Positions 8,551-16,941 of a stretch of DNA of 46,961 bases are shown here, in pieces. The stretch's first letter is position 1, and each line of letters starts with the position of its first letter. The stretch comes from Actinobaculum suis (lineage in GTDB: Bacteria > Actinomycetota > Actinomycetes > Actinomycetales > Actinomycetaceae): NCBI RefSeq assembly GCF_900102025.1, contig NZ_FNAU01000016.1, positions 1-46,961 on the forward strand, given 5' to 3'. Below the pieces are notes generated by a model that made no database searches, was not told where the DNA came from, and saw nothing but the letters and a program-made list of their open reading frames with translations. The translations under genes were made by a program, and so were the position numbers.

Positions 8551-9516
8551 ATGGTAGATTTTAAATATCATGTAGTTTCGCTGGTGTCCGTGTTTTTGGC
8601 CCTCGCGGTGGGAATCATCCTCGGTGCCGGGCCCCTGCAAGGATCGATCGGTAACACCCTTACCGGTCAGGTGGATTCCTTGCGCGAATCACGCGATGCT
8701 ATGCGGGTCGAACTTTCGGAGGCACAATCTGAGCTCGACGCCGCTAACCGGGCGGTGATCGCCGCGGGCGAGCAACTTACCGCGGGTACTCTCAACGGTC
8801 GCAATATTGCGATCGTGACGGCTCCGGACACTCCTGATGAAGCTGTGAAGGCCGTGCGGGAACGCGTGGAAGGCGCGGGCGGGCACATTTCCGGGGTAGT
8901 ACGGCTCACCGAAAACTATGCGGCCGCTTCTTCTGCTTCTTACCGTAGCGTACTCGCCGGTAACCTCGGAACCTATATTCAGGGCGACAATGCGGGCGCA
9001 TCCGGTGATGCGATTATTGCCGCGGGCGTTGATGAACTATTGCGCGGGGGCACAGGCAATCCCAATGGTAAGAGCCTGCAAACCTTGCTTACCTCTGCGG
9101 ATAACAAGTTGCTGGATATTACCCAGCAACCAGAAGGCGGCGCCGCGGCCATCATCTTTATTTCTTACGACGCCGACCATGCCGGCGCCAACGGAGAGGT
9201 AAGTCCGAGTGCGGATGCCACGCCGCGGGGAAATATTGCGCAAATCCATGCTGATGCTTTCGCGGTGTGGGCGGCGCGCGGCCCAGCCGTAGCCGTGGGT
9301 ACCACGGACGTGCCGGATTCCACGCTCGATAAAGTACGGCGCAATGGCACCGGATCCACGGTCGATTCCGCCGGTTCTGCGCTATCTGGCGTGAATGCTA
9401 CCTTCGCAACTGCCGCTGAAATTACGGGCAAACATGTTTCCCTCGGCGTGGGGAGCGGGGCCAGCAAAATCCTGGGCGACCGCGTAGACGCTGCCGAAGT
9501 GGCTCCCGCGGCCTAA
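8551..9516 (+). CDS. steB: SteB / MctB-like membrane protein (copper transporter family)
   Basis: A 321-aa protein of the family annotated 'copper transporter MctB'. It opens with the family signature VDFKYHVVSLVSVFLALAVG, an N-terminal signal-anchor helix. A coiled-coil (about 40-75) and an extracytoplasmic alpha/beta domain follow. The ATG at 8551 is chosen over 8542/8545 because AAGGA then sits 9 nt upstream and the family begins at this point. In Corynebacterium SteB partners SteA in daughter-cell separation; Rv1698 was described as an outer-membrane copper efflux protein. pyrG, which follows in M. tuberculosis, is absent here. Confidence 0.88.
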   Translation: MVDFKYHVVSLVSVFLALAVGIILGAGPLQGSIGNTLTGQVDSLRESRDAMRVELSEAQSELDAANRAVIAAGEQLTAGTLNGRNIAIVTAPDTPDEAVKAVRERVEGAGGHISGVVRLTENYAAASSASYRSVLAGNLGTYIQGDNAGASGDAIIAAGVDELLRGGTGNPNGKSLQTLLTSADNKLLDITQQPEGGAAAIIFISYDADHAGANGEVSPSADATPRGNIAQIHADAFAVWAARGPAVAVGTTDVPDSTLDKVRRNGTGSTVDSAGSALSGVNATFATAAEITGKHVSLGVGSGASKILGDRVDAAEVAPAA

Positions 9517-9534
9517 GTGACTCCCGCGGCCTAA
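9499..9534 (+). repeat. 18-bp tandem duplication containing the steB stop codon
   Basis: The last six codons of steB including TAA (9499-9516) are repeated with one substitution at 9517-9534, giving a second TAA. The unit is GTGRCTCCCGCGGCCTAA. This is one of about ten gene ends in the window with this arrangement. Confidence 0.9.
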
Positions 9535-9610
9535 CGCTTCCACCTGCCACGAGTAAAGTTATTGCGTGCAGCGCGGGACGCCGCGAGTTATGCGGGGCTG
9601 CGCCGCGGTG

Positions 9611-9682
9611 CCGGAGGGTGCCGGGAGGCCGGAGGGTGCCGGGAGGCCGGAGGGTGCCGGGAGACCGGAGGGTGCCGGGAGA
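9611..9682 (+). repeat. Four tandem 18-bp G-rich units upstream of the WecA/MraY-like gene
   Basis: Units at 9611-9628, 9629-9646, 9647-9664 and 9665-9682 share CCGGAGGGTGCCGGGAGR. They lie 28 bp before the chosen start at 9710. If an upstream GTG or ATG were used, they would encode PEGAGR four times, but no ribosome site supports that. As leader RNA, the repeated GGAGGG words would be decoy Shine-Dalgarno-like sites. Confidence 0.85.
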
Positions 9683-9709
9683 ATTGAAATCTCGAAGTGG
9701 GGGACAAGC

Positions 9710-10531
9710 ATGAGAAGAAAGCGCAGACGGCGCGCCCTGGTAGCCGCGGCCGGTGCCCTGGCCGCGGCTGGCACCCGCGCGATTTTGCGGCGCCGCGAAC
9801 ACTCTGCCTGGCAGCGCACAGCCCATGATGGCCGGCAGGTGAGCTTGGAGGAAGGCGTAGTGGCAGCCGCTGGGTTGAGCGTGACGGCAGGGTTGAGCGC
9901 AGTTGGCGGAGCGGCGCTGCTCGCTACCGGCGGGGCCGCCACAGCCGGGTACATTGACGATACTTGCGCGGAGCGTTTTGCCGAAAACCCGAAAGGCCTG
10001 CGTGGCCACCTGGGAGCCTTGCGGCGCGGCGTCCTCACCTCCGGGAACGTGAAACTAATGCTGATTGCCTCCAGCGCGGCGCTGAGTGCACGGGCCTTGC
10101 GCCAGCCCGGCGATATACCCTTCTTCGACACTGCCGTGCGTACCGGCCTTATCGCCGGCGGCGCGAATATCATCAACCTTTTCGATTTGCGCCCCGGCCG
10201 GGCCCTAAAAGTTGCGGGCTTGGCCGCGCTTCCTTTGCTCGGAAATAGCGTTCCGCTTCCCGCTTCCCGCTTGGCGGCCGGAGTGTGCGGGGTAGGCCTG
10301 GTGTGCGCGGAAGATGACCTTTCCGGAAAAACGATGCTCGGCGATACCGGTGCGAACGCTTTTGGGGCAACGCTCGGCACCGCCTGGGCACTCCTGCCGC
10401 GCCGCACGGTTCGTTGCGCAATCCTGGCTGGGCTAGTCGGGCTCACTTTGGCGAGCGAACGGGTTTCGTTCAGCAAAATCATCGCAGAAACACCGATCTT
10501 GCGCAGCCTGGACGAAGCAGGAAGAAGATGA
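9710..10531 (+). CDS. WecA/MraY-like (polyprenyl-phosphate glycosyl-phosphotransferase superfamily) membrane protein
   Basis: A 273-aa multi-spanning protein. Recognisable family motifs are HDGRQVSLEEG (compare NxRGxxVS), YIDDT with the Asp pair at 83-84, PKGLRGHLGAL with the following T-x-G-x-VK, NIINLFDLRPGRALK (about 153-167) and LGDTGANAFGA. These are the cytoplasmic-loop motifs of the MraY/WecA superfamily, which transfers a sugar phosphate to undecaprenyl phosphate. It is shorter than typical WecA (about 350 aa). The start at 9710 has GGGGG 6 nt upstream; a longer frame from 9566 lacks a ribosome site. It overlaps murJ by four bases, so it may act in peptidoglycan or teichuronic-type polymer precursor synthesis (inference). 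Confidence 0.75.
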   Translation: MRRKRRRRALVAAAGALAAAGTRAILRRREHSAWQRTAHDGRQVSLEEGVVAAAGLSVTAGLSAVGGAALLATGGAATAGYIDDTCAERFAENPKGLRGHLGALRRGVLTSGNVKLMLIASSAALSARALRQPGDIPFFDTAVRTGLIAGGANIINLFDLRPGRALKVAGLAALPLLGNSVPLPASRLAAGVCGVGLVCAEDDLSGKTMLGDTGANAFGATLGTAWALLPRRTVRCAILAGLVGLTLASERVSFSKIIAETPILRSLDEAGRR

Positions 10532-12123
10532 AACGAGTTCTCGGTTCGGCGCTTGGCGCCGCGGGAGCTATTTCAATCCTTACCCTCCTCTCGCGTTTCG
10601 CCGGGTTCGTGCGCGCCTGGGCACAAAACGGCGCCTTGGGTGCAACTGTGGCAGGCGAAGCTTATTCGACGGCGAACACCGTTCCCAATGTGCTTTTCGA
10701 ACTAGCGGCAGGCGGGGCCTTAGCCGCTGCCGTGATCCCGCTGGTCTCTGGATTCCTCGCCAAACATATGCGCCAGGAAGTCTCCCAAACCGCTTCCGCG
10801 CTTCTCACCTGGGTGTTAGCCGTGGGGTTTCCGATCGCGGCCGTGGTAGCCCTGACCGCCCGCCCAATCATGGCTTTCCTGCTTGGCGTGAACGCTAGCG
10901 CGGCCGAGATTTCCTTTGCCGCCAGTTTGCTGCGCATGTTTGCCCTGCAAATCCCGCTTTACGGGTTATCGGTGGTGTGCACGGGAATCCTGCAAGCCCA
11001 AAAACGTTTCATTTTGCCAGCGCTCGCCCCGCTGCTCAGTTCTTTAGTGTGCATAGCCACCTTCGCCATTTTCGCTTACTTAGGTGGTGGCAACCAAGAA
11101 GATCCGGGCGCGATCCCCACGGTGGCACGGTACGTACTTGGGTGGGGAACGACGGCGGGAGTGGCCGTTTTTTCCCTCCCGCAACTAATTCCGGTAGCAC
11201 GCACTTTGCACTTGCGGCCCAGCTTACGTTTCCCGCCCGGGGTAGCCAAACGGGCCTTGCGGCTCGCGGGGGCCGGGCTGGCCGGCCTGCTGGCGCAACA
11301 AATTCAAATTGTGGCGGTGATGATCTTCGCCAACGGGTGCGGGGACGTAGGAACTTACCCGGTCTACACGTTCGCAAACCAGATTTACATGGTTCCCTAC
11401 GCGGTTTTGGCCGTACCGATCGCCACCGCGGTATTCCCCAAACTATCGGAAGCTGCCGCACTGCCGGGCCGGCCCGGCCTAGCGAAAATCACGGCGCGTT
11501 CTACCCGGCTCGTTTTCGATATTGGCTTGGTATGTATCGCTTTGTTGGTTGCGGTGGCGGTTCCCGCGCAAAGCATTTTTGACGTTTTGCGGCCGGCCGA
11601 TGGCATGGCCGAAGCCCTTATCGCGATGGCTCCGGGCCTGCTCGGCTACGCGGTTATCTATCACGGCTCACGGGTCCTCTACGCGGTGGAAGCGGCCCGT
11701 TCCGTCACCGTCGTCAACTCTGTGGCCTGGTTAGCGGTAGTACTCGGCCTGGTTATTGCCTGGGCGAGCGGGGCGCACGGCCGCGATCAAGTACTCATGG
11801 CGATTGGCATGGCCGTCACCTTTGGAATGACGATCGGTGCGCTTGGACAAGTGCTCGCGATTCGCCGGGAGATCGGGCCGGGTGCGGTGCGCGGGCTGTC
11901 ACGTTCCGCCCTCGTGGTATTACCCGCCGCTGTTGTGGCAGGTTTAGCCGGGTATTGGTGTGGCCAATGGTTGCTCAGCGCGCTAGGTACGGGGCTGCTT
12001 GCAGCCCTAGTGGCGACGGCGGGAGCCGGCATTATTTGCTTAGCGATTGGGGGCGGGGCGGTCTTCTTCGTCGATCGGTATGAACTTCGGCAAGTAAAAG
12101 TAACAAATAAGAGCGTCAGGTAA
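10528..12123 (+). CDS. murJ: MurJ/MviN-family lipid flippase
   Basis: A 531-aa polytopic protein of the MOP superfamily. The N-terminus has the family pattern LLSRFAGFVRAWAQNGALGA and NVLFELAAGGALAAAVIPL, followed by about 14 predicted membrane helices. MurJ flips lipid II (or a related undecaprenyl-linked intermediate) across the membrane. The ATG at 10528 overlaps the preceding stop (ATGA) and has CAGGAAGAAG upstream, so it is preferred over a longer frame from 10414. The actinobacterial copy beside a WecA/MraY-like gene may handle a dedicated envelope precursor. The final bases form TAAGAGCG twice, 13 bp apart, around the stop. Confidence 0.88.
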   Translation: MKRVLGSALGAAGAISILTLLSRFAGFVRAWAQNGALGATVAGEAYSTANTVPNVLFELAAGGALAAAVIPLVSGFLAKHMRQEVSQTASALLTWVLAVGFPIAAVVALTARPIMAFLLGVNASAAEISFAASLLRMFALQIPLYGLSVVCTGILQAQKRFILPALAPLLSSLVCIATFAIFAYLGGGNQEDPGAIPTVARYVLGWGTTAGVAVFSLPQLIPVARTLHLRPSLRFPPGVAKRALRLAGAGLAGLLAQQIQIVAVMIFANGCGDVGTYPVYTFANQIYMVPYAVLAVPIATAVFPKLSEAAALPGRPGLAKITARSTRLVFDIGLVCIALLVAVAVPAQSIFDVLRPADGMAEALIAMAPGLLGYAVIYHGSRVLYAVEAARSVTVVNSVAWLAVVLGLVIAWASGAHGRDQVLMAIGMAVTFGMTIGALGQVLAIRREIGPGAVRGLSRSALVVLPAAVVAGLAGYWCGQWLLSALGTGLLAALVATAGAGIICLAIGGGAVFFVDRYELRQVKVTNKSVR

Positions 12124-12182
12124 GAGCGGCGAAGAATTGTAGATTGGCCCGCCCGGGCGAGGCGGCGCCGGGAGGAGAACAG

Positions 12183-12803
12183 ATGAGCAAGCACACGGAT
12201 GAAACTGCAAACCTAAGCGCGCAGCGCGCGGTTTTGCACGATATCTATGATCCGGAACATGTGCAGCTGGTGGAGCGGCGCACGCCTTATGAGGGCTTTG
12301 TGACGGTGCGCGAAGATACCGTGGTCTTGCAATCTACCGGGGAGGAAATTGCGCGGACCTGGGTAGACCGCGATGACGCTGTGGGTGTGTTGCCGCTGCG
12401 GGAAGGAGAACAGGGCACAGAGGTTTTGCTTATCCGCCAGTACCGGGTGCCGGTGCGGCGGCTCATGTGGGAAATTCCGGCGGGATTATTAGATATCCCC
12501 GGTGAGGACCTAGAAACCGCGGCCCGGCGCGAACTTCTGGAGGAAACGGACTACGAGGCGGGGAAACTGGAAAAACTCGTCAGCTATTTCAGTAGCACCG
12601 GCTTCAATAACGAACACCTGACTCTCTACACTGCCCGCGATTTGCGCCCGGGGCGCGCGGCGGATTTTGTGCGCACCGGAGAAGAAGCAGAAATCGAAAA
12701 ACGCTGGTTCTCTTTTGAAACGGTTCTTGCGGCCGCGCTGGCCGGCAACCTGGAATGCCCGACCCTGCTCATGGCCGTACTGGCCTATGCGGCACGCCGC
12801 TAG
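12183..12803 (+). CDS. NUDIX hydrolase, ADP-ribose pyrophosphatase type
   Basis: A 206-aa enzyme. The Nudix box lies at about residues 98-122, in MWEIPAGLLDIPGEDLET continuing to ARRELLEETDYEA. The catalytic RELxEE is intact, but the usual Gly of EETGY is Asp, and the spacing ahead of the first Glu is one residue longer than consensus. The surrounding IRQYRVPVRRLMWEIPAG matches ADP-ribose pyrophosphatases, which cleave ADP-ribose to AMP and ribose-5-phosphate. The ATG at 12183 has GGAGGAGAA directly upstream. It corresponds in position to mycobacterial Rv1700 downstream of steB. Its stop codon opens a 26-bp tandem repeat array. Confidence 0.9.
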   Translation: MSKHTDETANLSAQRAVLHDIYDPEHVQLVERRTPYEGFVTVREDTVVLQSTGEEIARTWVDRDDAVGVLPLREGEQGTEVLLIRQYRVPVRRLMWEIPAGLLDIPGEDLETAARRELLEETDYEAGKLEKLVSYFSSTGFNNEHLTLYTARDLRPGRAADFVRTGEEAEIEKRWFSFETVLAAALAGNLECPTLLMAVLAYAARR

Positions 12804-12914
12804 CGCGGTCCAGTTGCTAGCGGGGTTAGCGCGTGCCAGTTGCTAGTGCCGCTAGTATGCGCCGCGTCTCAGCGGGGTTAGCGCGGTCCAGTTGCCAGCG
12901 ATGTTAGCGCGTAA
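12801..12914 (+). repeat. 26-bp tandem array beginning at the NUDIX stop codon
   Basis: Imperfect units start at 12801, 12827, 12853 and 12879, with a partial fifth from 12905; each begins TAG. The consensus is TAGCGCGGTCCAGTTGCTAG plus CGGGGT. The first TAG is the gene's own stop. The same TTAGCG words recur downstream of rpmG and elsewhere. Confidence 0.85.
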
Positions 12915-12916
12915 CT

Positions 12917-12965
12917 TTAGCCCTGGTGTTAGCGTGCAGCCTTAGCCCTGGTGTTAGCGTGCAGC
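12917..12965 (+). repeat. 24-bp direct repeat, two copies
   Basis: TTAGCCCTGGTGTTAGCGTG plus CAGC occurs at 12917-12940 and 12942-12965 (period 25). It continues the TTAG-rich repeat landscape between the NUDIX gene and sufR. Confidence 0.8.
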
Positions 12966-13007
12966 GCGAGTGCATCGGTGGCAGCTACGTCGTCGTTGAT
13001 CGAGGTT

Positions 13008-13056
13008 GCGCGATCGCGCTGGAAGCTACGCCATAGATTATGCAACAGAAATGTTG
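13008..13056 (+). promoter_or_regulatory. sufR promoter with SufR-type operator (CAAC-N6-GTTG)
   Basis: A TANNNT -10 (TAGATT, 13034-13039) is followed at 13043-13056 by CAACAGAAATGTTG. That is a perfect CAAC-N6-GTTG, the inverted repeat described for SufR of cyanobacteria. The operator would cover the start of transcription, as expected for autorepression. A separate perfect 12-bp palindrome GCGCGATCGCGC lies at 13008-13019, near where a -35 would be; no good -35 hexamer is seen. Confidence 0.65.
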
Positions 13057-13083
13057 TTTAATTGGTGACTGGAGGGATGGCCC

Positions 13084-13785
13084 ATGGCGCAAGTGCAAGC
13101 AGAAAGGGAGCGTACACGCGAACGCGTGTTTCGGCTTATCGTCGAAAACGGCCCTATTTCTACTGGGGAACTTGCTCGTATCACGGTGCTCACCGCGGCG
13201 GCGGTGCGCCGGCATATCACGGCCCTGGAAAAAGAGGGGAGGATCGCGGTCTACCGCGAGAACGGCCCCGGGGCCGGTACAGGCAAACGGGGACGCCCGG
13301 CACGGCGATATATTGCCACCGGTAATACCTTGCAGAAAAGGTTTGGACGTAGCGCTGAAAACGTGGCGCTATCCGCCCTCGATTTTATTGCGGAAAAGCT
13401 GGGTAAAGCTGGGTTACAAGCCTATGCGGACGCTCGCACCAAAGCGATAATCCAACGCTATGGTGAAGCGGTAGAAACAGCCGGGGAAGATATGCGCCAT
13501 AAATTGCAGGCCTTAGCCCGCGCGCTAACTCATGATGGGTATGCGGCTTCGGTACGCAGCGTACCCGGCACCCAGATGTTGCAACTGTGCCAAGGGCATT
13601 GCCCAATTCGGAAAATTGCTGGTGAACATGAGATTTTATGCGGGGCCGAAACACGTGCTTTCGGTGAAATCTTAGGCGTGCATGTGCAACGCATAGCTAC
13701 CCAGGTGTCTGGTAGTTTTACCTGCACTTTGACGGTTCCGGCCGGGCCCACAAGGACCGAACAACAAGACGTGAAATGCGAATAG
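13084..13785 (+). CDS. sufR: SufR: iron-sulfur-dependent repressor of the suf operon
   Basis: A 233-aa winged-helix regulator. The DNA-binding domain occupies about residues 5-75 ([20 protein letters not shown] with recognition helix, then a KRGRPARRY wing). The C-terminal sensor contains the Cys ligand set LCQGHC...EILCGAE (about 171-188) and a further Cys near the end, consistent with a [4Fe-4S] cluster. In its cluster-bound form SufR represses suf; cluster loss derepresses. The start ATG has GGAGGG 7 nt upstream. It directly precedes sufB, the same arrangement as M. tuberculosis Rv1460-Rv1461, and a SufR-type operator sits in its promoter. Confidence 0.93.
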   Translation: MAQVQAERERTRERVFRLIVENGPISTGELARITVLTAAAVRRHITALEKEGRIAVYRENGPGAGTGKRGRPARRYIATGNTLQKRFGRSAENVALSALDFIAEKLGKAGLQAYADARTKAIIQRYGEAVETAGEDMRHKLQALARALTHDGYAASVRSVPGTQMLQLCQGHCPIRKIAGEHEILCGAETRAFGEILGVHVQRIATQVSGSFTCTLTVPAGPTRTEQQDVKCE

Positions 13786-13807
13786 TACGCATAGAGAAGG
13801 GAAGAGG

Positions 13808-15259
13808 ATGACGCAAACACGGCATGAAGCCGCCGTGGCCGAAGTCGTAGCGGAGCAAGAATCGCTCATCGCGGACCTCAGCGGTACTTACGAGTACGGT
13901 TGGCACGATCCTGATGAACGTGGTCAAGCTGCTCCGCGCGGTATAGATGAAAATGTGGTGCGAAATATTTCTGCGGCGAAAAATGAGCCAGAATGGATGC
14001 TCAAACGCCGTTTGCGTGCCTATAAATTGTTTGAACGCCGGCCCATGCCACAGTGGGGAGCTGATCTTTCCGGGATTGACTTCTCGCAGTTCAAATATTT
14101 TGTGCGAGCTACCGATAAACAAGTGCGCCGGTGGGAAGATCTTCCCCCAGAAATCCTCAACACCTACGACCGTTTGGGTATCCCGGAGGCGGAGCGGGAA
14201 CGTTTGGTTGCCGGGGTAGCTGCCCAATACGAATCCGAAGTGGTCTACAACTCGATTCGGGAAGATTTGGAACGCCAAGGCGTGATCTTCGTGGATACCG
14301 ATACGGCCTTGCAAGAGCACCCGGAGCTATTCGAAGAATACTTCGGTACCGTAGTGCCAACAGGTGATAATAAATTCGCTTCCCTAAATACGGCTGTGTG
14401 GTCGGGCGGGTCTTTTGTGTACGTACCCAAAAATGTGCATGTAGAGATTCCCCTGCAGGCCTATTTCCGGATTAACACCCAGGCTATGGGCCAATTTGAA
14501 CGGACCTTGATTATTTGCGATGAAGGTTCCTACGTGCACTATGTAGAAGGATGCACCGCCCCGATTTATCGGGAGGATTCGCTGCACGCCGCCGTCGTCG
14601 AAATTGTTGTGAAACGTAACGCGCACTGCCGCTACACAACGGTACAGAACTGGTCGAATAACGTGCTCAATCTGGTGACGCAGCGGGCTACCGTGGAAGA
14701 AGGCGGCACCATGGAATGGGTAGACGGCAATATTGGTTCGCGCCTAAATATGAAGTATCCGGCCTGCGTGCTGCTCGGTGAACACGCGCATGGCGAGATG
14801 CTTTCGGCCGCGTTTTCCGGGCCGGGGCAACATCAGGATACGGGCGCAAAAATGCACCATATGGCCCCGCGCACTACCTCTTCGATTGTTTCGAAGTCGA
14901 TTTCCCGCGGGGGTGGGCGCTCCAGTTACCGCGGTTTGGTGGAAGTGGATGAAGTCGCGGTCGGTTCCAAATCTAATGTGCAGTGCGATGCCTTGCTGGT
15001 AGATGATATTTCGCGTACCGATACGTACCCGTATGTGGATGTGCGTACCGACGACGTCGAAATGGGCCACGAAGCTACCGTTACCAAGGTTTCGGAAGAG
15101 CAAGTGTTTTATCTGATGCAGCGCGGCCTTTCGGAAGAGCAGGCGATGGGGATGATCGTGCGCGGCTTTGTGGAGCCGATTGCGCGCGAACTTCCCATGG
15201 AATATGCACTGGAACTCAACCGGCTCATCGATATGCAGATGGAAGGAAGCGTGGGCTAG
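13808..15259 (+). CDS. sufB: Fe-S cluster scaffold subunit SufB
   Basis: A 483-aa SufB that with SufC and SufD forms the cytoplasmic SufBC2D scaffold for [4Fe-4S] assembly. Characteristic segments are [20 protein letters not shown] at the start, [14 protein letters not shown], and the C-terminal [20 protein letters not shown]. The protein is of normal length. No intein is present, unlike M. tuberculosis SufB. The ribosome site GGGAAGAGG sits just before ATG, 22 nt after sufR. sufD starts on the base after its stop. Confidence 0.97.
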   Translation: MTQTRHEAAVAEVVAEQESLIADLSGTYEYGWHDPDERGQAAPRGIDENVVRNISAAKNEPEWMLKRRLRAYKLFERRPMPQWGADLSGIDFSQFKYFVRATDKQVRRWEDLPPEILNTYDRLGIPEAERERLVAGVAAQYESEVVYNSIREDLERQGVIFVDTDTALQEHPELFEEYFGTVVPTGDNKFASLNTAVWSGGSFVYVPKNVHVEIPLQAYFRINTQAMGQFERTLIICDEGSYVHYVEGCTAPIYREDSLHAAVVEIVVKRNAHCRYTTVQNWSNNVLNLVTQRATVEEGGTMEWVDGNIGSRLNMKYPACVLLGEHAHGEMLSAAFSGPGQHQDTGAKMHHMAPRTTSSIVSKSISRGGGRSSYRGLVEVDEVAVGSKSNVQCDALLVDDISRTDTYPYVDVRTDDVEMGHEATVTKVSEEQVFYLMQRGLSEEQAMGMIVRGFVEPIARELPMEYALELNRLIDMQMEGSVG

Positions 15260-16600
15260 ATGGCACAAACGGAAACTACCCGGCCAGAAAATACAGGGGC
15301 CGCAACGGCAACCGGCCCGGCAGCGGAAGGTCCGCAACTGGAAGAAGAACACTTCCATATTGCACACGCAGACCGTTCGGATCGTTTTAAGAGTTTCAAC
15401 CCGGATGATTTCCCGATTCCTACGGGAAGCGGAGAGGAGGAAGACTGGCGTTTTACGCCCATGGACCGGATAGAACCTTTCATTGCCGACGGTTTGGCCG
15501 GCCCGGCCGCGCCGGTAAGCGTGGACTGTACGGGCGGGGCCACCGTGGAAGAGGTAGGGCGGGAAGATTCCCGGCTTGGCACCGTGGGCATTCCGGATGA
15601 CCGCGCAGCGGCCCTGGCCTACGCGGCCTTCCACCGCTCCCACGTGGTGACCATGCACGGTGGTGAGCACAGCGACGTCGTACTCGGGATTGACGCTCCC
15701 GCGCCCATGAACACCTCCCATACGCGGATTATCGCGGAAAAACATGCCACTGGCACGGTGGTGCTCGAGCACACGGGGGCGGGAAATCTTTCCGAGACCG
15801 TGGAGATTTCGGTGGGCGACGAAGCGGATATTACCGTCGTTTCCGTGCAAGAGCAGGAACGTAGCGCTAAGCATCATTCCAGCCAGCGCATGGAGGTGGG
15901 CCGGAATGCGAAATTGCGCCATATCGTGGTGACGATCGGGGGCGACCTCGTTCGCATTACTTCGGAAACTTCCTTTACCGGGCCGGGCGGGGAAGTAAAT
16001 CTGCTGGGGGCCTATATTACGGAAGCGGGAGAACACCAAGAACACCGGGTTTTTGTGGACCACCAAGAACCCAATTGTGTTTCCCGCTGTACCTATAAGG
16101 GGGCCTTGCAGGGGCAAGATGCACATTCGGTGTGGATTGGCGACGTTTTGATCGGGGCGGGGGCAGCCCAAACCGATACCTACGAACTGAACCGTAACCT
16201 GGTGCTCACGGAAGGTACCAAGGCCGATTCGGTACCTAATCTAGAGATCCTCACCGGGGATATTGTGGGCGCCGGCCATGCTTCGGCCACCGGAAAATTC
16301 GATGAGGAGCAACTGTTCTACCTGATGGCGCGGGGCATCCCGGCGGATGTGGCACGGCGTTTAGTGGTGCGCGGATTCTTTGCGGAACTGATTGTGCAAA
16401 TTGAAGTGGAATCGGTGCGCGAAAAGCTCATGGCGGCAATCGAACGCGAACTCGACCTCATGGATAGCACAGGCACTGAAATCGCGGAAGAAATCGCGGC
16501 GAACCCGGAAGCTGAGGCGGGCGCGCAGGCGGAAGTAAACGCGGAGCGCGGAGCAGGTACACAAACCGAAACGAACTCGGAAACTGAGGCGGACGCATGA
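15260..16600 (+). CDS. sufD: Fe-S cluster scaffold subunit SufD
   Basis: A 446-aa SufD. The beta-helix core contains HSSQRMEVGRNAKLRHIVVT and CVSRCTYKGALQGQDAHSVW, and the C-terminal helices resemble the SufB end (FDEEQLFYLMARGIP, VVRGFFAELI). An extra tail of about 35 residues is rich in Glu/Ala/Thr repeats (EAEAGAQAEVNAE) and is likely disordered. The ATG abuts the sufB TAG. Its stop overlaps the next gene as ATGA. Confidence 0.95.
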   Translation: MAQTETTRPENTGAATATGPAAEGPQLEEEHFHIAHADRSDRFKSFNPDDFPIPTGSGEEEDWRFTPMDRIEPFIADGLAGPAAPVSVDCTGGATVEEVGREDSRLGTVGIPDDRAAALAYAAFHRSHVVTMHGGEHSDVVLGIDAPAPMNTSHTRIIAEKHATGTVVLEHTGAGNLSETVEISVGDEADITVVSVQEQERSAKHHSSQRMEVGRNAKLRHIVVTIGGDLVRITSETSFTGPGGEVNLLGAYITEAGEHQEHRVFVDHQEPNCVSRCTYKGALQGQDAHSVWIGDVLIGAGAAQTDTYELNRNLVLTEGTKADSVPNLEILTGDIVGAGHASATGKFDEEQLFYLMARGIPADVARRLVVRGFFAELIVQIEVESVREKLMAAIERELDLMDSTGTEIAEEIAANPEAEAGAQAEVNAERGAGTQTETNSETEADA

Positions 16601-16941
16601 GCCGGGTACGAGTGTGTGACCTAGATGCGGTAGCTCCCGCAGCGGCTTTGCGCGTACAGGTAAACAATGCGGCCGGGAAGCAATACTCGGTTTGTATTGC
16701 GCGCGATTCGGATGGGAGCTGGCACGCCCTGGGGGATACTTGCACACACGGCAATATTTCCCTGGCGGAAGGGGAAGTGTACGAAGGCGGAATTGAATGC
16801 TGGAAGCACGGCTCGGTTTTCGATTTGGTTACCGGCCATCCGCGCACCTTACCGGCCACCAAACCGGTACCCGTATATGAACTTCAGATCGACGAGAGCG
16901 GCGTATATGTAGACGTCGATAAGGTATTGGAGGATTTCTAA
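16597..16941 (+). CDS. Rieske-type ferredoxin of the suf operon
   Basis: A 114-aa small Rieske protein. The two [2Fe-2S] ligand boxes are CTHGN and CWKHG, spaced as in bacterial Rieske ferredoxins (CxH...CxxH). It overlaps the sufD stop (ATGA) and its own stop abuts sufC. A non-haem iron/Rieske ferredoxin is often encoded in actinobacterial suf operons; it may supply electrons or act as a client, which is not established. Confidence 0.92.
   Translation: MSRVRVCDLDAVAPAAALRVQVNNAAGKQYSVCIARDSDGSWHALGDTCTHGNISLAEGEVYEGGIECWKHGSVFDLVTGHPRTLPATKPVPVYELQIDESGVYVDVDKVLEDF

Noticed and set aside
9566-9709. N-terminal extension of the WecA/MraY-like protein encoding PEGAGR repeats
   Set aside because: No ribosome site at 9566 or 9590, while GGGGG precedes ATG 9710. 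Kept as a non-coding repeat.
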